Shown here piece after piece: positions 44,060-55,548 of a stretch of DNA of 64,000 bases (positions are counted from its first letter, which is position 1; each line of letters begins with the position of its first letter). Source of the stretch: Chloranthus sessilifolius. Taxonomy: Eukaryota; Streptophyta; Magnoliopsida; Chloranthales; Chloranthaceae. The stretch is taken from NCBI GenBank assembly GCA_021018995.1, contig CM037585.1:124152831-124216830 (forward strand). The letters run 5' to 3'. The translations under genes and the position numbers were made by a program. The notes under the pieces are model-generated. The model was not told the origin of the DNA, did no database searches, and saw only the letters and a program-made list of their open reading frames with translations.

Positions 44060-44250
44060 ATCTGAAATAGCCCAAACTCGCTCAGTCGCGCATGCGAAAC
44101 CTAAGGTTGCACGAGCGACTTCTCATAGTCATACTCAGTCGCGTGAGTGATTGTTCACAAATGATTTTCACGCCTATTCTGAAGCCTAGCTCGTGCGAGC
44201 AACTTCAAGTCACACGTGCGAGTTTTAAGGTGGCACGAGTGACTTTCGGG
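44060..44250. repeat. CG-rich word cluster in D left LTR
   Basis: Words such as CAGTCGCGCATGCGA, GCACGAGCGACTT and GCTCGTGCGAGCAACTT. The same words stand upstream of this element's extra ORF (48880-49030), including the identical GTCGCGCAAGCGACTT seen in the right LTR. Confidence 0.75.
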
Positions 44251-44539
44251 ACTTTGGGGTTTCTTCTTATAATCTTTTCTTTCCTTCCCCCCTTTTACCT
44301 AACTCTTATCCATATCAAATGCAACATTTCTAAGGCATTAATTGTCTTCATTCATAAACATTAATTCATAATTAATACACTTAAAATCACAAGATCTTAC
44401 CTTGTTAATCTTTATGGATCTTTGATCGAATGAACGCATCAATCGATGCCTCCTCTACACGAATTGAAAAGGCTTGAGGCCCGCCTTCTCGCAAGTGTAT
44501 CGGGATGTACGCAACGATCAAATCCCTCCTAGCACACAC

Positions 44540-46345
44540 ACACAGTGGCAGAACCACATATACATGAGTGCAAGTGAGCGTCCTCACTCAAACCCAAAAC
44601 CTTTTTTTTTATATTTATATTATAAAACTTCCTCTATTCTCTCTCTTCTCCCTCTTTTCTCACTCAAACCTATGCCCTCCCTCTTCTCTCACTCTAACCC
44701 ACACCCTCCCTCCTTCCTCCCTCTCTTTTCTCTCTCTAAACCCCTTGTCTCCCTCTCTAAACAAGCACGGCAGCACCCTCCCTCTATTTTCCCTCTTTTC
44801 TCTCTCTAAAAGGCTAAAGGCCTAAAATCTTTCTAAATCGGCAGCCTATTTCTCTCTCTGAAACCCCTCTCTAAAATTAGCGACCTATTTCTCTCTCTAA
44901 AACCCCTCTCTTTCTCTAAAATCAGAGGCCTATTTCTCTCTCTAAACCAGCGCGGTAGCGCCCTCCCTCTATTCTCTCTCTTTTCTTTCTAAAAGGCTAA
45001 GCCTACAACTCTCTCTAAGTCGGTGGTCTATTTCTCTCTCTAAAATTGGCGGCCTATTTCTCTTTCTAAAACCTCTCTCTCTCTTTTCTCTCTCTAAAAC
45101 CCCTCTGCCATAGTGCCACTGGCGCCGGCTGTCAGCCACACCCACTCACCACTCCCACCCCACTCACACGCTATAGATCTCCATCTTCAAAGTTTTTTTA
45201 TTTACTTTTAATTTTTTTGCTCTTTCATTAATTATATGAAATTACTAATTATACTGTTACACATCAAGTTTCTTTTATATTCACATCAATTAAAAATAAT
45301 ATTGTGCCTCCTCTTCGAAAGAGGTTCCTCTTGCCAATAACTATTTATTCTATTTCCATATGGTTGAGAAAGATTTAGTGACACATAAGAATAAGTTTCA
45401 TAGTTAAGATGATGATTTTAAGGACAGATTAAATTGGATTTCCCTATTATGATGGTAGTTTTAATTTTAATAGCAAATTACTTCATGGTTGAAGCCTGGG
45501 GCATATTAAAGTAAGTTTGTTAGCTGAGATGATGGCTATAATAAAAACTTAATTGGAGTTTATGGCTGAAATGACAAAGAATGACAAATATAATAATTTT
45601 AATAGCAGATTAAATTAGGTTTAATAACAGAGATGTGCTAGTTTTATGGTTTAATGGTCATTATAAGCGTTTTAATAATGGGTTGCGAGTAAAAAAAAAA
45701 CTTATATTTTTGTTTAAATCTTTTTATATTTTCAACCAAAATCTTGTTCTACTTAGCCTTCTTTTTAGACGACCTAGTGGAGAGATGAAACCGTTAATTT
45801 CTTTCTTATTATTTAAAAATGGCTAAAATTAATAAAATTTCACTAATTTTGGCAATTTTCGTTAATTTCATTGAATTTTTTTACAATTTCGGAGAAATGA
45901 CCGAAATTTCGTTTAAAGCTTCGTCTGAACCCCATTTCAATGAATTTCGCTGAAATTTGTCACTATCACTTGCGCCCCGGCTGGGTCAAAATCCGATAGA
46001 ACCATCAGTGGTAGTCGGTTGATTCTATGCGAGGGTCAAACGAAAAACAGAGACACTTTATACTATTATTTATATGAAAACAAACCTCCTCGGATCGCTC
46101 GCCCCGACCGACCAATCGTTTCGGAAGGACTACTAATTGGTAGTCCGCATAAGAAGAAAGGGATGTAGGTACTGCTCGGATCATCAAAGCTCAATATATA
46201 TGGGTATAGAAAATCAGAAGAAGAAGAGATGACACAGTGGAAATTGTGGATGACTTTGACGATCGGTCCATTGTTGGTCTCCCCGATGACTAATCCGAGA
46301 TTTATGTGAGCTACAAATTCCCATTCCAGCGGCTTGTTCGCTCAT
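44540..46345. mobile_element. 1.8 kb insertion in element D left LTR
   Basis: The right LTR is continuous across this point (TCTCTTAGCATACACACGTC, near 56285). Here CTAGCACACACACACA is followed by 1.8 kb before TCACACACATGTCCTC resumes. The flanking ACACACA could be a short target duplication or native repeat. The insert begins GTGGCAGAACCACA and has a long CTCTCTCTAAA-rich part (44590-45115). No transposase frame or clear inverted ends were found, so the class is unknown. Confidence 0.7.
44590..45115. repeat. CTCTCTAAA-rich minisatellite
   Basis: Units such as CGGCCTATTTCTCTCTCTAA and AACCCCTCTCTAAAATT recur, strongly pyrimidine-rich on the plus strand. It lies within the insertion. Confidence 0.8.
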
Positions 46346-46856
46346 AGATCACACACATGTCCTCAACTCCTCCCACTCTATAGTGATTTAGATAGATTCT
46401 ATCAAAGGGCCTCTAGAGATGGTTCTTACTCTTTGTACAAATTGAACTTGATGCTCCAACCATCAGGATCTTGCGTCGATTAACAAGAAGGAGAACCCTC
46501 TTGCATGGTAGATCGCCTATGATCTCGGTCTCAAGGCACATGGTTCTCGCTCTCTCTCTTCTATTTTCAAGAAATTTCAAAGGCAATGGCATAGAAAATG
46601 GTTTACACTTCTCTTATAAACTTGGTTGGCTTTCTTGTGAAGCACACACAACCACACTTGGTGTTTCACACATACTTTGGTTCGCTTGCGAATCCCATAC
46701 ACACAACTTAGGTGTTCATTTATTCTCACTCATTCGATCGTTCCAACGATCCTCCCACACACTAAGTGATCCTGCCAAATCCGGAACAATACAATGTGTC
46801 GCACTGACACGTACACCTAGTTAATCTATACCATTTTCTAAATTTGGGGTGTTACA

Positions 46857-46871
46857 TTCTCCCCTCCTTAC
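46857..46871 (-). other. Polypurine tract of element D
   Basis: Minus strand GTAAGGAGGGGAGAA directly before the 3' LTR. Confidence 0.88.
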
Positions 46872-47387
46872 AAAATTTTCGTTCTCGAAAATTGATCACC
46901 AGCTCATAGGTTTTCCTACATATGTACACCTAACTACATATACATTTCCGTCGAGTGTACATTTGATCACGCACACGTATACACACATCTTCCAGATTCA
47001 CACAGGCACACATCAATGTCAAGACCGAATCATGATATTCACATTGAATTTGTCACTATCAATTTATCCATACGCTACTCACAACCATTACCAATTACAA
47101 CTAAAAGCAGATAGTCATTTAACCATTTACAATAAAATCCGTATATAAACCATTCAACTATTTTCACATTGATTATAATTTATACAAAAACTATTCGTAA
47201 CCGAATACCATTTAAAACTTTACAATTTTCTAGCATGGCATCCATGCTATGATCTACAAAATACAAAAATTTACAACTGTCTTTCCCCAAAATTTCAAAC
47301 CATTGTTTAAACTCTACATATCCAAAATTTATAACATTCCAAATTAAACATAACAAAACCAAATATTCAACAACTATAGCCTCTCGG
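46872..47387 (-). other. Element D 3' untranslated region
   Basis: AT-rich non-coding sequence between the extra ORF stop and the polypurine tract. No gene is visible. Confidence 0.6.
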
Positions 47388-48636
47388 CTAGTCCTCGTCA
47401 CCACTCGGTTGCTCCGTATCATCACCACCTGCTCCAGAACTAGAAGCCTCTGGCACGTATGCTCGTGCTGCAGTCATGCGCTAGAGATAATCCGACGGGT
47501 ACATGTATCGCATCGCGTCGCTCAGCATGACCTTGTGGTAATAGAGTTGGCGTCTATTCTGTTCGTTCTGCTGCTTTATGCGGGCAAGTTGTATGTCTTG
47601 CAAGTCCATGCGTCGGAACAGCTCCGCTGCGAAATCAGCGCCACCGTATGGAGGAATCGGTGGTGGTACTAGGTACTGAGCCGCTTAATCTGGCTCCACA
47701 TGGGGCTGTTGGGGTGGTTGTTGCTGCTGCTGTTGTTGTTGCGCCTGTTGCGAGACTTCCTCGATTTGGGGCGCTTCACGCTCGCACTTAGACTAGTGAG
47801 GCTAACCTTTAAGTCATCATACTTGTATGTCTGAATGTTACCGGTGAGTCGGGGTTTAATTGGCAACATCAGGAACTTCTTGCGCTCTTCATTCATGTTT
47901 TGCTCGATCATATACGTGATCAATCGAGCGTAGGGCAGACGTTTAAGGGTTATTTTCTGCGGACCCTGTCTGGCATTATTCCTTGCGTACACCATTCCTT
48001 CTGCCACAACAACAAGGGGGGAGAACCACTTCTCCTGATAGGCTGAATACAAGGCCTGGAGAAGAACGTCCCTTCTCTCCTGCTCGTGTCCCATTGGAGA
48101 CAAGTTCTTTCAGAAAATGATGTCGAGAGGCCACATATAGGAGGGCAACTGAACTCTCTTAACTGATAACCCGGACCCTGTCTTCCCCTTGATCATATCG
48201 GCCACAATCTCATGGAAAGCTATTTTCGCAGGATTCGGGGGTTGTAACGGCCCATCCTCCACATAACTTGATGGGCATCCCATCACGATCGCGATATCAC
48301 CTAGATCGAATTGAAGTTTTTGCCCATCGATCTCGGTCACAAACTCCGTTTGATTGACACTCATCTTCAATTTCTGGTAGAATAGGCTTACAAGCCTAGG
48401 GCAATAATAGGTATGAAATGGCTCTAAGAGCGATTTCATATTGGCAGCGGTGAGATATTCGAGGGTCCAATTTGTAGTCTCGTAACCCTCGAATACAATA
48501 CTGTCGACCAACCATTCGGTCTCAAACTTCTTTGAATCCACCATTCAGTGGGTTGCTCCCTCGCGACTGGTGGAAGATCCACTTTGGGTCGCTTAGATGA
48601 CAAGGGTTTAGAAGCCGATACTTTCCTCAGGCCCAT
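47388..48636 (-). pseudogene. Additional ORF 3' of pol, element D (function unknown)
   Basis: About 416 codons, homologous to 27406-28745. Start MGLRKVSASKPLSSKRPK. Shared core positions include PTEWW, KKFETEWLVD, LEPFHTYYCPRLVSLFYQ, TGSGLSVKRVQLPSYMWPL, the QERRDVLLQALYSAY stretch and KWFSPLVVVAEGMVYAR, followed by LPYARLITYMIEQN and RLTGNIQTYKYDDLK. A Gln/Asn-rich linker and an acidic end (GGDDTEQPSGDED) follow. Breaks: a frameshift at the WW motif (about 48540), a stop at 48107-48109, a frameshift near 47800, and stops near 47682 and 47490. The match with G extends to the last residues, so the whole length is an old shared gene. The function is unknown. Confidence 0.8.
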
Positions 48637-48866
48637 TTTAATGACTTACTATTAAAAAAAAATAAAGAAATAGAACTAAAACAACAAATCTTACCCTTTT
48701 TATGTAAGGAGATCTCGGAGAAAACCCTTGGCAATCAAATGTTCGCGAATCCGAAGCTAATCCATAGCAAAATCAAAGGGGAAAAATAGTTTGCACGGTT
48801 AGGGAAAAGCCCTAGCTTTCAAAATTCTCTTTGCACCCAAAAATGAAGAGAAAATGACCCACACGC

Positions 48867-48876
48867 CTTATATAAC
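48867..48876 (-). promoter_or_regulatory. TATA box, candidate internal promoter of element D
   Basis: Minus strand GTTATATAAG, downstream of the CG-rich word cluster (48880-49030) and about 230 bp before the extra ORF's ATG. The layout mirrors element G. Confidence 0.5.
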
Positions 48877-48879
48877 TCG

Positions 48880-49030
48880 ATAGTCGTGCGAGCAACATCT
48901 TACAGTCACTCGAGTGACCAATAAGTTGAAATGGCATTGAAGTTGTCGCACAAGCAACTGTGGTGCCTAGTTTTTCTCGTGTAGCTTTCTGAAGCAGTCG
49001 CGCAAGCGACTTAAACCTCGCATGCGAGTT
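48880..49030. repeat. CG-rich word cluster upstream of D extra ORF
   Basis: GTCGTGCGAGCAACA, GTCACTCGAGTGACC, GTCGCGCAAGCGACTT and CTCGCATGCGAGTT. They belong to the same family as in this element's LTRs (44060-44250, 55780-55990) and differ from element G's words. Confidence 0.75.
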
Positions 49031-49332
49031 CAACAATTTCTTTGGATTTTAAATGTTTTCTGATCTAATTTCTTCTACCGTCCTTTCCGAATATTTTTCG
49101 ACTTCTTTTATATCCTTTATTTGAGTTTTACGGCGTACATACATCTACCTCTTTTAATCTATTACTGATGATACACGTGAATTTAGCGATTCATAATTAA
49201 ATCGTTCTACATAATGTCAATCATCGCATAATAACACATTGATCATCTTATTAGGTACGTGAAATTTATCTAACAATCACAAGAAAAAATTTCGTCTTTA
49301 TTCCAATTTGACAACATTAATTACATCAAAAT
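49031..49332 (-). other. Element D spacer after pol
   Basis: Three hundred bases of AT-rich non-coding sequence between the pol stop and the word cluster. Confidence 0.55.
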
Positions 49333-52300
49333 TTATGCGAAAAGCTGTGGATATGCGTCACGTATGTCCGACTCGCGTTCCCATGTAGTTTCTTCTGGTG
49401 AAATTTTTTTTCATTTCACCAGTACCAACGAAATATATTTGGAATGCAGCACTTGCTCTTTCATGTCGAGAATTTGCACTGGGTCCTCTCTAACTGTCAA
49501 ATCCTCATAGATTTCAATCAGTTGCTCGTCAATAATGTGAGTCAGGTCCTTCACGTACTTCCTTAACATTGACACATGAAATACATTTTATACTCTTGCG
49601 AATTGAGGAAGTAGTGCAATCTGGTATGCAATTTCACCAGCTCGACCCAAAATGTCAAACGATCCTATGTAGCGTGGGCTAAGTTTTCCACACTTTTCGA
49701 AACGCATTACACCTTTCATAGGTGAAATCTTGAGGAACACAGTCTCCAATCTGAAAGTCTATACTTGTCCATTTCAGATCGACATAACTCTTCTGTCTAC
49801 TTTGTGCAATATTTAACGTCTCTCAAATCCAACGTATAGCTTCAGTGGCATTTTTAAGAATCTCAGGACCCAAAACAAAATTATTTCCTGTTTCTTCCCA
49901 ATTGAGCGGAGATCTACATCTCCGCCCATATAACACTTCGTAGGGAGTCATACCAATGCTCGTCTAGTAATTGTTATTATACGCAAACTCGATTAAGGGT
50001 AAATGCTAATCCCATGATCCTCGAAAATCAAACATGCATGCTCAGAGCATATCTTCAATAATTTGGTTTACCCTTTCGATTTGTCCATCCGTTTGTGGGT
50101 GGAATGTTGAGCTGAAGTCTAATCTTGAACCCATTCTCTTGAAATTTTTATTAAAAGTGTGATGTATACAACAGATCGCGATCTGAAACCATACTCAACG
50201 GAATACCATGCAATTGAACGATCTCTTTCAAGTACATTTCGGTAAGTCTACTCGATGTATACTTGGTATTGTACGACAAGAAATGGGCTGACTTGGTCAA
50301 TCTATCTATGACTACCCATATGACATTGTGTTCTTCTGTCGTCCTTGGTAATCCAAAAATAAAGCCCATGAAAATGGACTCCCATTTCTATTCTGGTATC
50401 GGTAGAGGTTTTAATCCCGATGGATGTCGGTGATCCACTTTCACCTGCTGACATACCAAGCACTTTGAAATGTACTCGGCGACATCCTTTTTCAAACCAC
50501 TCCACCACAAGTTTTTCTTCAGATCTTGGTACATCTTGGTATCACTTGGATGAATAGCATACTTTGACTTATGGGCCTCGTCTAGAATGGTATGTCGGAG
50601 ATTGGCATTTGTCAGTATATATAAGCGCCCTCTGAATAATAATGATCCATCCTCCTTGATGGAGAAATCTGGTCTAATACCGTCAGTCACACCTTGTTTA
50701 ATCTTCACCAATTCTACATCTTTCATCTGATGCTCGTAGATATCATTATAGATCGTCGGTTGGATAATGATGTTTGCCACTAGGGCTCCAGATTCTTTCA
50801 CTTCGATCATAGTGTTGTATAGTGAAATATCTTCCAAAAGTTCCCATCGACGGATTCCCATGATAAGACTTGATAATTAAGCCGAACTCTTCTGACTCAA
50901 AGCATCTATTACAACATTCGCCTTGCCGGGTGATATAAAATAGAGTAGTTATAATCCTTGAGAAATTCAATCCATCTTCGTTGTCTCATATACAAATCTT
51001 TCTGAGTGAATGGGTACTTAAGGCTCTTGTGATCGGTGAATATATCAAAGGTCTCCCCATACTGGTAATGTCTCCATATCTTAATGCAAAGATCACACAA
51101 GTTCAAGGTCATGTGTGGGGCAATTCTTTTCATGATCCTTGAGCTGTCTCGAGCCATAGGCGATAGCCTTCTGGTTCTGGTTAAGCACACAGCCTAACCC
51201 GCTATGTGATGCATCACTAAACACAACATTTTTTTAATGCCATTGTGAATTGCAAGAATTGGTGCAAAGGTAAGCCTTTTCTTAAGTTCCTAGAGGCTTT
51301 TCTCACACGACTCAGTCCATTCAAACTTCACATTCTTCCTTGTAAGTTGTGTAAGCGGACATGAGAGTTTAGAAAATCCCTCTACAAACTCTCTGTAGTA
51401 GCCAACCAAACCTAGCAAACTTCTTACTTCTGTGACCGTCTTCGATTGTTCCCACTGTAAAACGACTTCTATCTTAGCGGGATCTACTGTGACCCCTGCT
51501 TCAGAGGACAACATGTTCCAAGAAGCTCACTTGTTCTAACTAGAACTCGCACTTGCTAAGCTTTGCGTACAATTGGTGTTCTCGTAATATTTGCAGAGAT
51601 ATCTGTAGATGTTGTTCGTGCTCTTCCTTCCTCTTCGAGTAGATGAGGATGGCATCTACAAATACTACCATACATGTATCAAGATGTGGTTTGAACACCC
51701 TATTCATGAGGTCCATAAAAGAAGTTGGTGCATTAGTTAAGCCGAAAGGCATCACTAAGAATTCGTAATGCCCATATCTGGTTCGGAATGCCGTCTCTTG
51801 AATATCTCTGGCCTTAGCATTTAACTGATGGTAGTCAGATCTCAAGTTGATCTTAGAAAAAAACCTTGCTCCTTGCAATTGATTAAAGAGATCATCGATC
51901 CTTAGAAGTGAATAACAGTTATTGATCGTCAACTTGTTCAACTGATGATAATCGATGCACAACCTCATTGACCCGTCCTTCTTGAAAAATAAGATCGATG
52001 CTCCCCAAGGAGAAACACTTGGTCTTATGCACCCTTTGTCCAAGAGTTCCTGCAACTACTCTTTCAACTCCTTCAATTTCATTGGAGTCATCCGATAAGG
52101 TGCTTTAAATACTAGCTCCGTACCTGGGGCTAAGTCAATTGCAAACTCCACTTCTCGATCTGGTGGTAACCCTGGTAGTTCTTCAGAAAACACATCTAAA
52201 AACTTGCAAACAACTAGAATATCGGCGACGTCATTCTTTTTGTCCTGTTGTTCTTTCAAAAATGCGAGGTAGCCACTGCACCCATTTCTCATCATACGTT

Positions 52301-52717
52301 TGGCTTGTATTGCGGAGATGAACGGTGCGACGTTGGCCTTGTCACCACTAAATCGGAATGACTTTTCTTTCAGAGGCCGGAAGGTAACTACTTTTCATAG
52401 GTAATCAAAACTTGCATGGTAAGCTGATAGCCGGTCCATGCCAAGGATTGTATCGAATCCTTGCATATCTAATAAAATAAGATCTGCCACCGTCTCACGA
52501 TCTTCAACTAGAACAACAATTGATCGACAAAACATATTCGTGTTCACCGAACTTCCCGTAGGAACTGATACGACCAGAATAAAATTCAATGGCTCCGGAG
52601 TAACTCCCAACTTTGTCACAAACTGTGAAGTCACGAAGGAGTGTGTCAAACCCGAGTCTATTAACACCCGTGCTCTGTGTTTACAAGTGTCGTCACGTTG
52701 ATGCATAAGTAGGGTAC
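49333..52717 (-). pseudogene. pol of element D (PR-RT-RH-INT-chromodomain), broken
   Basis: Order as in element G. Protease VLIDSGLTHSFV keeps D-S-G. Reverse transcriptase has LPPDREVEFAIDLAPG and [12 protein letters not shown], but the active site reads [10 protein letters not shown], so the second catalytic Asp is Ala. RNase H includes [10 protein letters not shown]. Integrase has the zinc region ending CLVCQQVK, then SIFMGFIFGLP in place of MDF (first catalytic Asp lost) and VSDRDLLYTSHF. The end is a chromodomain-like segment (PEETTWERESDIRDAYP). Stops and frameshifts are scattered (for example near 52380, 52060, 51530, 51200, 50900, 50160 and 49400). The catalytic changes suggest long inactivity. 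Confidence 0.92.
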
Positions 52718-52851
52718 CTAAGTGTCAAAACATAAAATTCTACTTAGAGTGTATACGGTGTGTTTTGAGGTTTTCATAAATTGTAATTACCTATGATGAT
52801 AGTTGCTAACTAAATTCAGATGAGAAATAAATAATTTTAACCAAGTTATAC
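52718..52851 (-). other. Putative intron between gag and protease, element D
   Basis: 134 nt on the minus strand, GTATAACTTGG...TGACACTTAG. Removal joins NNVIY-C to TLLMHQ in frame, phase 1, at the same codon position as in element G (IIQ-G/TLQVYG). The inside is AT-rich and carries no conserved protein. Confidence 0.72.
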
Positions 52852-54102
52852 AATAGATGACGTTGTTGAACGTCTGAGCATCTAGGGCATTGACAGCATA
52901 AGCACGACCTTGAATGGTAGGCCTCGCGGATCGTGTAGGCCTAGGTATGGCAGCTGATAGCATTCCTTCTTTTCTTACTTCAGGGTAATATTTGATTATG
53001 TGCCCCATCTTGCCACACTTAAAACATGCTCCCGTACCACGCCCATACTTTGACATCTTGTGCGATTTTTCACAACGAGCCTATGTTTCTCCTGGCATAG
53101 ACGATGTCGCTCGTGAAAATCCCTGAGTAACTGAAGCTCCTGATGTAAAAGTGGGACCAGGCGGACGATAAAATCTTGTAGGTGGAGGCAAAGGCGGCCT
53201 CAAATAATTCATCTGATTCGGTTGCCTTGGTGTCGATACTGTAAACCTCGGCTTCTTATTTACCAATTCATAGCTATTTAACCTCGCTTGATTCACCTTT
53301 CCCCTTTTCTGTTGGTCCCTTCTCTTGTACGTATCTTATATATCCTCCTCGGCTACAAGAGCCTTGCTCATCATTCCTGCGAAAGTCTCTAACTCAAATA
53401 TCGAGACTCTATGCGAATGTTCGGCCTTAAGCCGCGTTGAAACTTCTTAGCCTTCATTATATCGGAGGCCACATGCTCGAGAGCAAACCTTGAAAGTCTC
53501 ATAAATTTTGTCCCATATTCTCGCATTGTCATCCAACTTTGTTCAAATTGGATGAACCTCACTTCTATTTGGTTCCTCACCACTTTAGGAAAATACTATT
53601 TATTAAACTCCTCAACAAACTCTTCCCACATCCACAAAGCATTTTGATTTTCTTGTTCCCTTGTCCTTGATACCGATTTCCATCATGGATCGGCCTCCCC
53701 ATCTAACCTGAAAGCAGCCCATCTAACTTTTTCATCCTCAATGCATAGAAGTACATTGAATATTTTCTCCATTTCGTTGAGCCACTTTCCAGCTTCCATT
53801 GGATCTGTTTGTCTTGAGAAACTTGGAGGACGCATCCTCCGAAATTCTATAAATGCTGAAGAGGTAGGTGAGGGCTAATAATTGTTGGCATTATTTGCAG
53901 CCATCAACTCTGTCTGCTATGTCATTGCATTGGCCACAGTCTCCATGGCTCGTGCCATTTTTTCCCTTTCATCTCTTCCTTGATTTTCCTCCTCTGGAGG
54001 ATTTCTCTCACCAATTGGGATCTTATTCGGACCCATGGTGATCCCTTCACCATTCCTAGTATTTCGGACACGACCAACTCTCGGTCTACCTCTAGCTGAC
54101 AT
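52852..54102 (-). pseudogene. gag of element D, first exon
   Basis: Starts MSARGRPRVGRVRNTRNGEG. The core includes RMRPPSFSRQTDPMEAGKWL, QNALWMWEEFVEEF, REYGTKFMRLSRFALE and KFQRGLRPNIR. The zinc knuckle CFKCGKMGHIIKYY has lost its last Cys. Stops and frameshifts occur near 53880, 53600, 53400 and 53070. It ends in ALDAQTFNNVIY at the intron. Confidence 0.9.
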
Positions 54103-54218
54103 CTCAATTTGTTAACATGAAACAAAAGTTTCATTAACAGAAGATCCCTATACTCTGACAAAATTTTAAACTAAGAGTCTAATTTTAGGTCTTGTCAGAA
54201 ATTTTTATGGTCATATGC

Positions 54219-54230
54219 TTTGATACCAAC
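54219..54230 (-). other. Primer-binding site of element D
   Basis: Minus strand GTTGGTATCAAA directly after the LTR end, matching the initiator-Met tRNA primer site. Confidence 0.88.
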
Positions 54231-55506
54231 TGTGACAGCCCGAATTTCCTACTTTGAAACCTGTATCGTCAGATTGCCAATTCGACGATCCTTGAACTGA
54301 ACACATAGTATGTCAATTCACACAGTGAAAATTAAGCTGATACTTCTTACAAAGCAGATAGAGTCATCATATATATAGTAAAAGATACTATAAATCTATA
54401 TAACAAGATAAAATGACGATTCTGTCCTTATGCATAACATAAGTTTGACAGAACCGAAACGAACCACCAGTGATGGCCAACTATCACCCAAACAGTGGTT
54501 CACAATACTAATTTACATTTCATGAATCCCTTGTTCTAATTTAAATACAAAGGTCAGACGTACTGAGCCTTAAACAAAATCTCAATCTGTCTCTCAAGGT
54601 CCCCTAAGGGAAGTAATCCTCTAAAAAGACTAGATTTCTCCTCTGGAATATAATCTGGATCTTCCTCACGGTCAGACTCTTCGATTCCTAAATCCATATC
54701 TGTACCTATGACGTATAGTAAAAGGGTGAGTTAACAGTCGAAGCTCAATAGGGGAAATATCAATAGCATGCATAACATATTTTCAAACCATAGATCTTAT
54801 GACTGAATTCAAAGCATATTTTTACATAACTAAACTGTAGATGTTTGATTTAAAACTAAACAGAATTCAAGTTACACATTCATGATTGGTTTCGTAGTTT
54901 CATTGTTCTTGCTTAATTAGGTTTTACATGCTTCTTGGGCTTCAAAGTAACTTAAAATCATAACTTAACTAATCTTTCAAGCATATATAGCATTGGGAGC
55001 CACATAAATATCGATGGGAATCCCCGAACTACCGTCGTTCAATGAACAATTGTACAAGAATGTCAAGCCCCTTAACTAAGTTAACAGGGTCACCTGTGTC
55101 GGAGTGCCAAGCCCCTGAGTTATATTAGCAGGGTCACTTGTGCCTCATATTGACCATTGGCCGGTCTAAATATACGGATATCCCCCCATATCGGACACGA
55201 TGGGGACTTATTTCACGTGAATCTTAAATCATTGTGCAGATTCTAACATATAATTTATCACCGTGAATTATACTTAATTTATAGCTAATTTCGAAGTTTC
55301 ATACATTTGTTTATCATGTTCACGTACACGCTTATCATGTTCACACACACACTTGTTTGTCATACTTATCACATTCTCACACATGCTTATCACGTTCACA
55401 CACATTGCTTATCACGTTTACATGCTTTTAACGTTCACACCCATTACTTATCACACTTATCATGTTCACGCACACTTATTATATTCACGCACACTCTTAT
55501 CATGAT

Positions 55507-55548
<42 letters not shown>

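Larger units (their letters stand above)
42546..46856 (-). mobile_element. Element D, 3' LTR (left copy, with nested insertion)
   Basis: On the minus strand it begins TGTAACACCCC, next to a polypurine tract, and matches 54231-56730. The native LTR is about 2.5 kb; a 1.8 kb insertion at about 44540-46345 enlarges it. The U5-side terminus is eroded (TGTCTGAATTT rather than TGTGACAGCCCGAATTT). It carries CG-rich words (44060-44250), a CA-rich minisatellite (43615-43860), the GACTATACGTCACAGGT block, the acidic mini frame and both hairpins. Confidence 0.93.

Noticed and set aside
45960..46150. Second nested LTR fragment (ATAGAACCATCAGTGG resembles the D hairpin)
   Set aside because: The resemblance is short and not extended on either side; probably chance.
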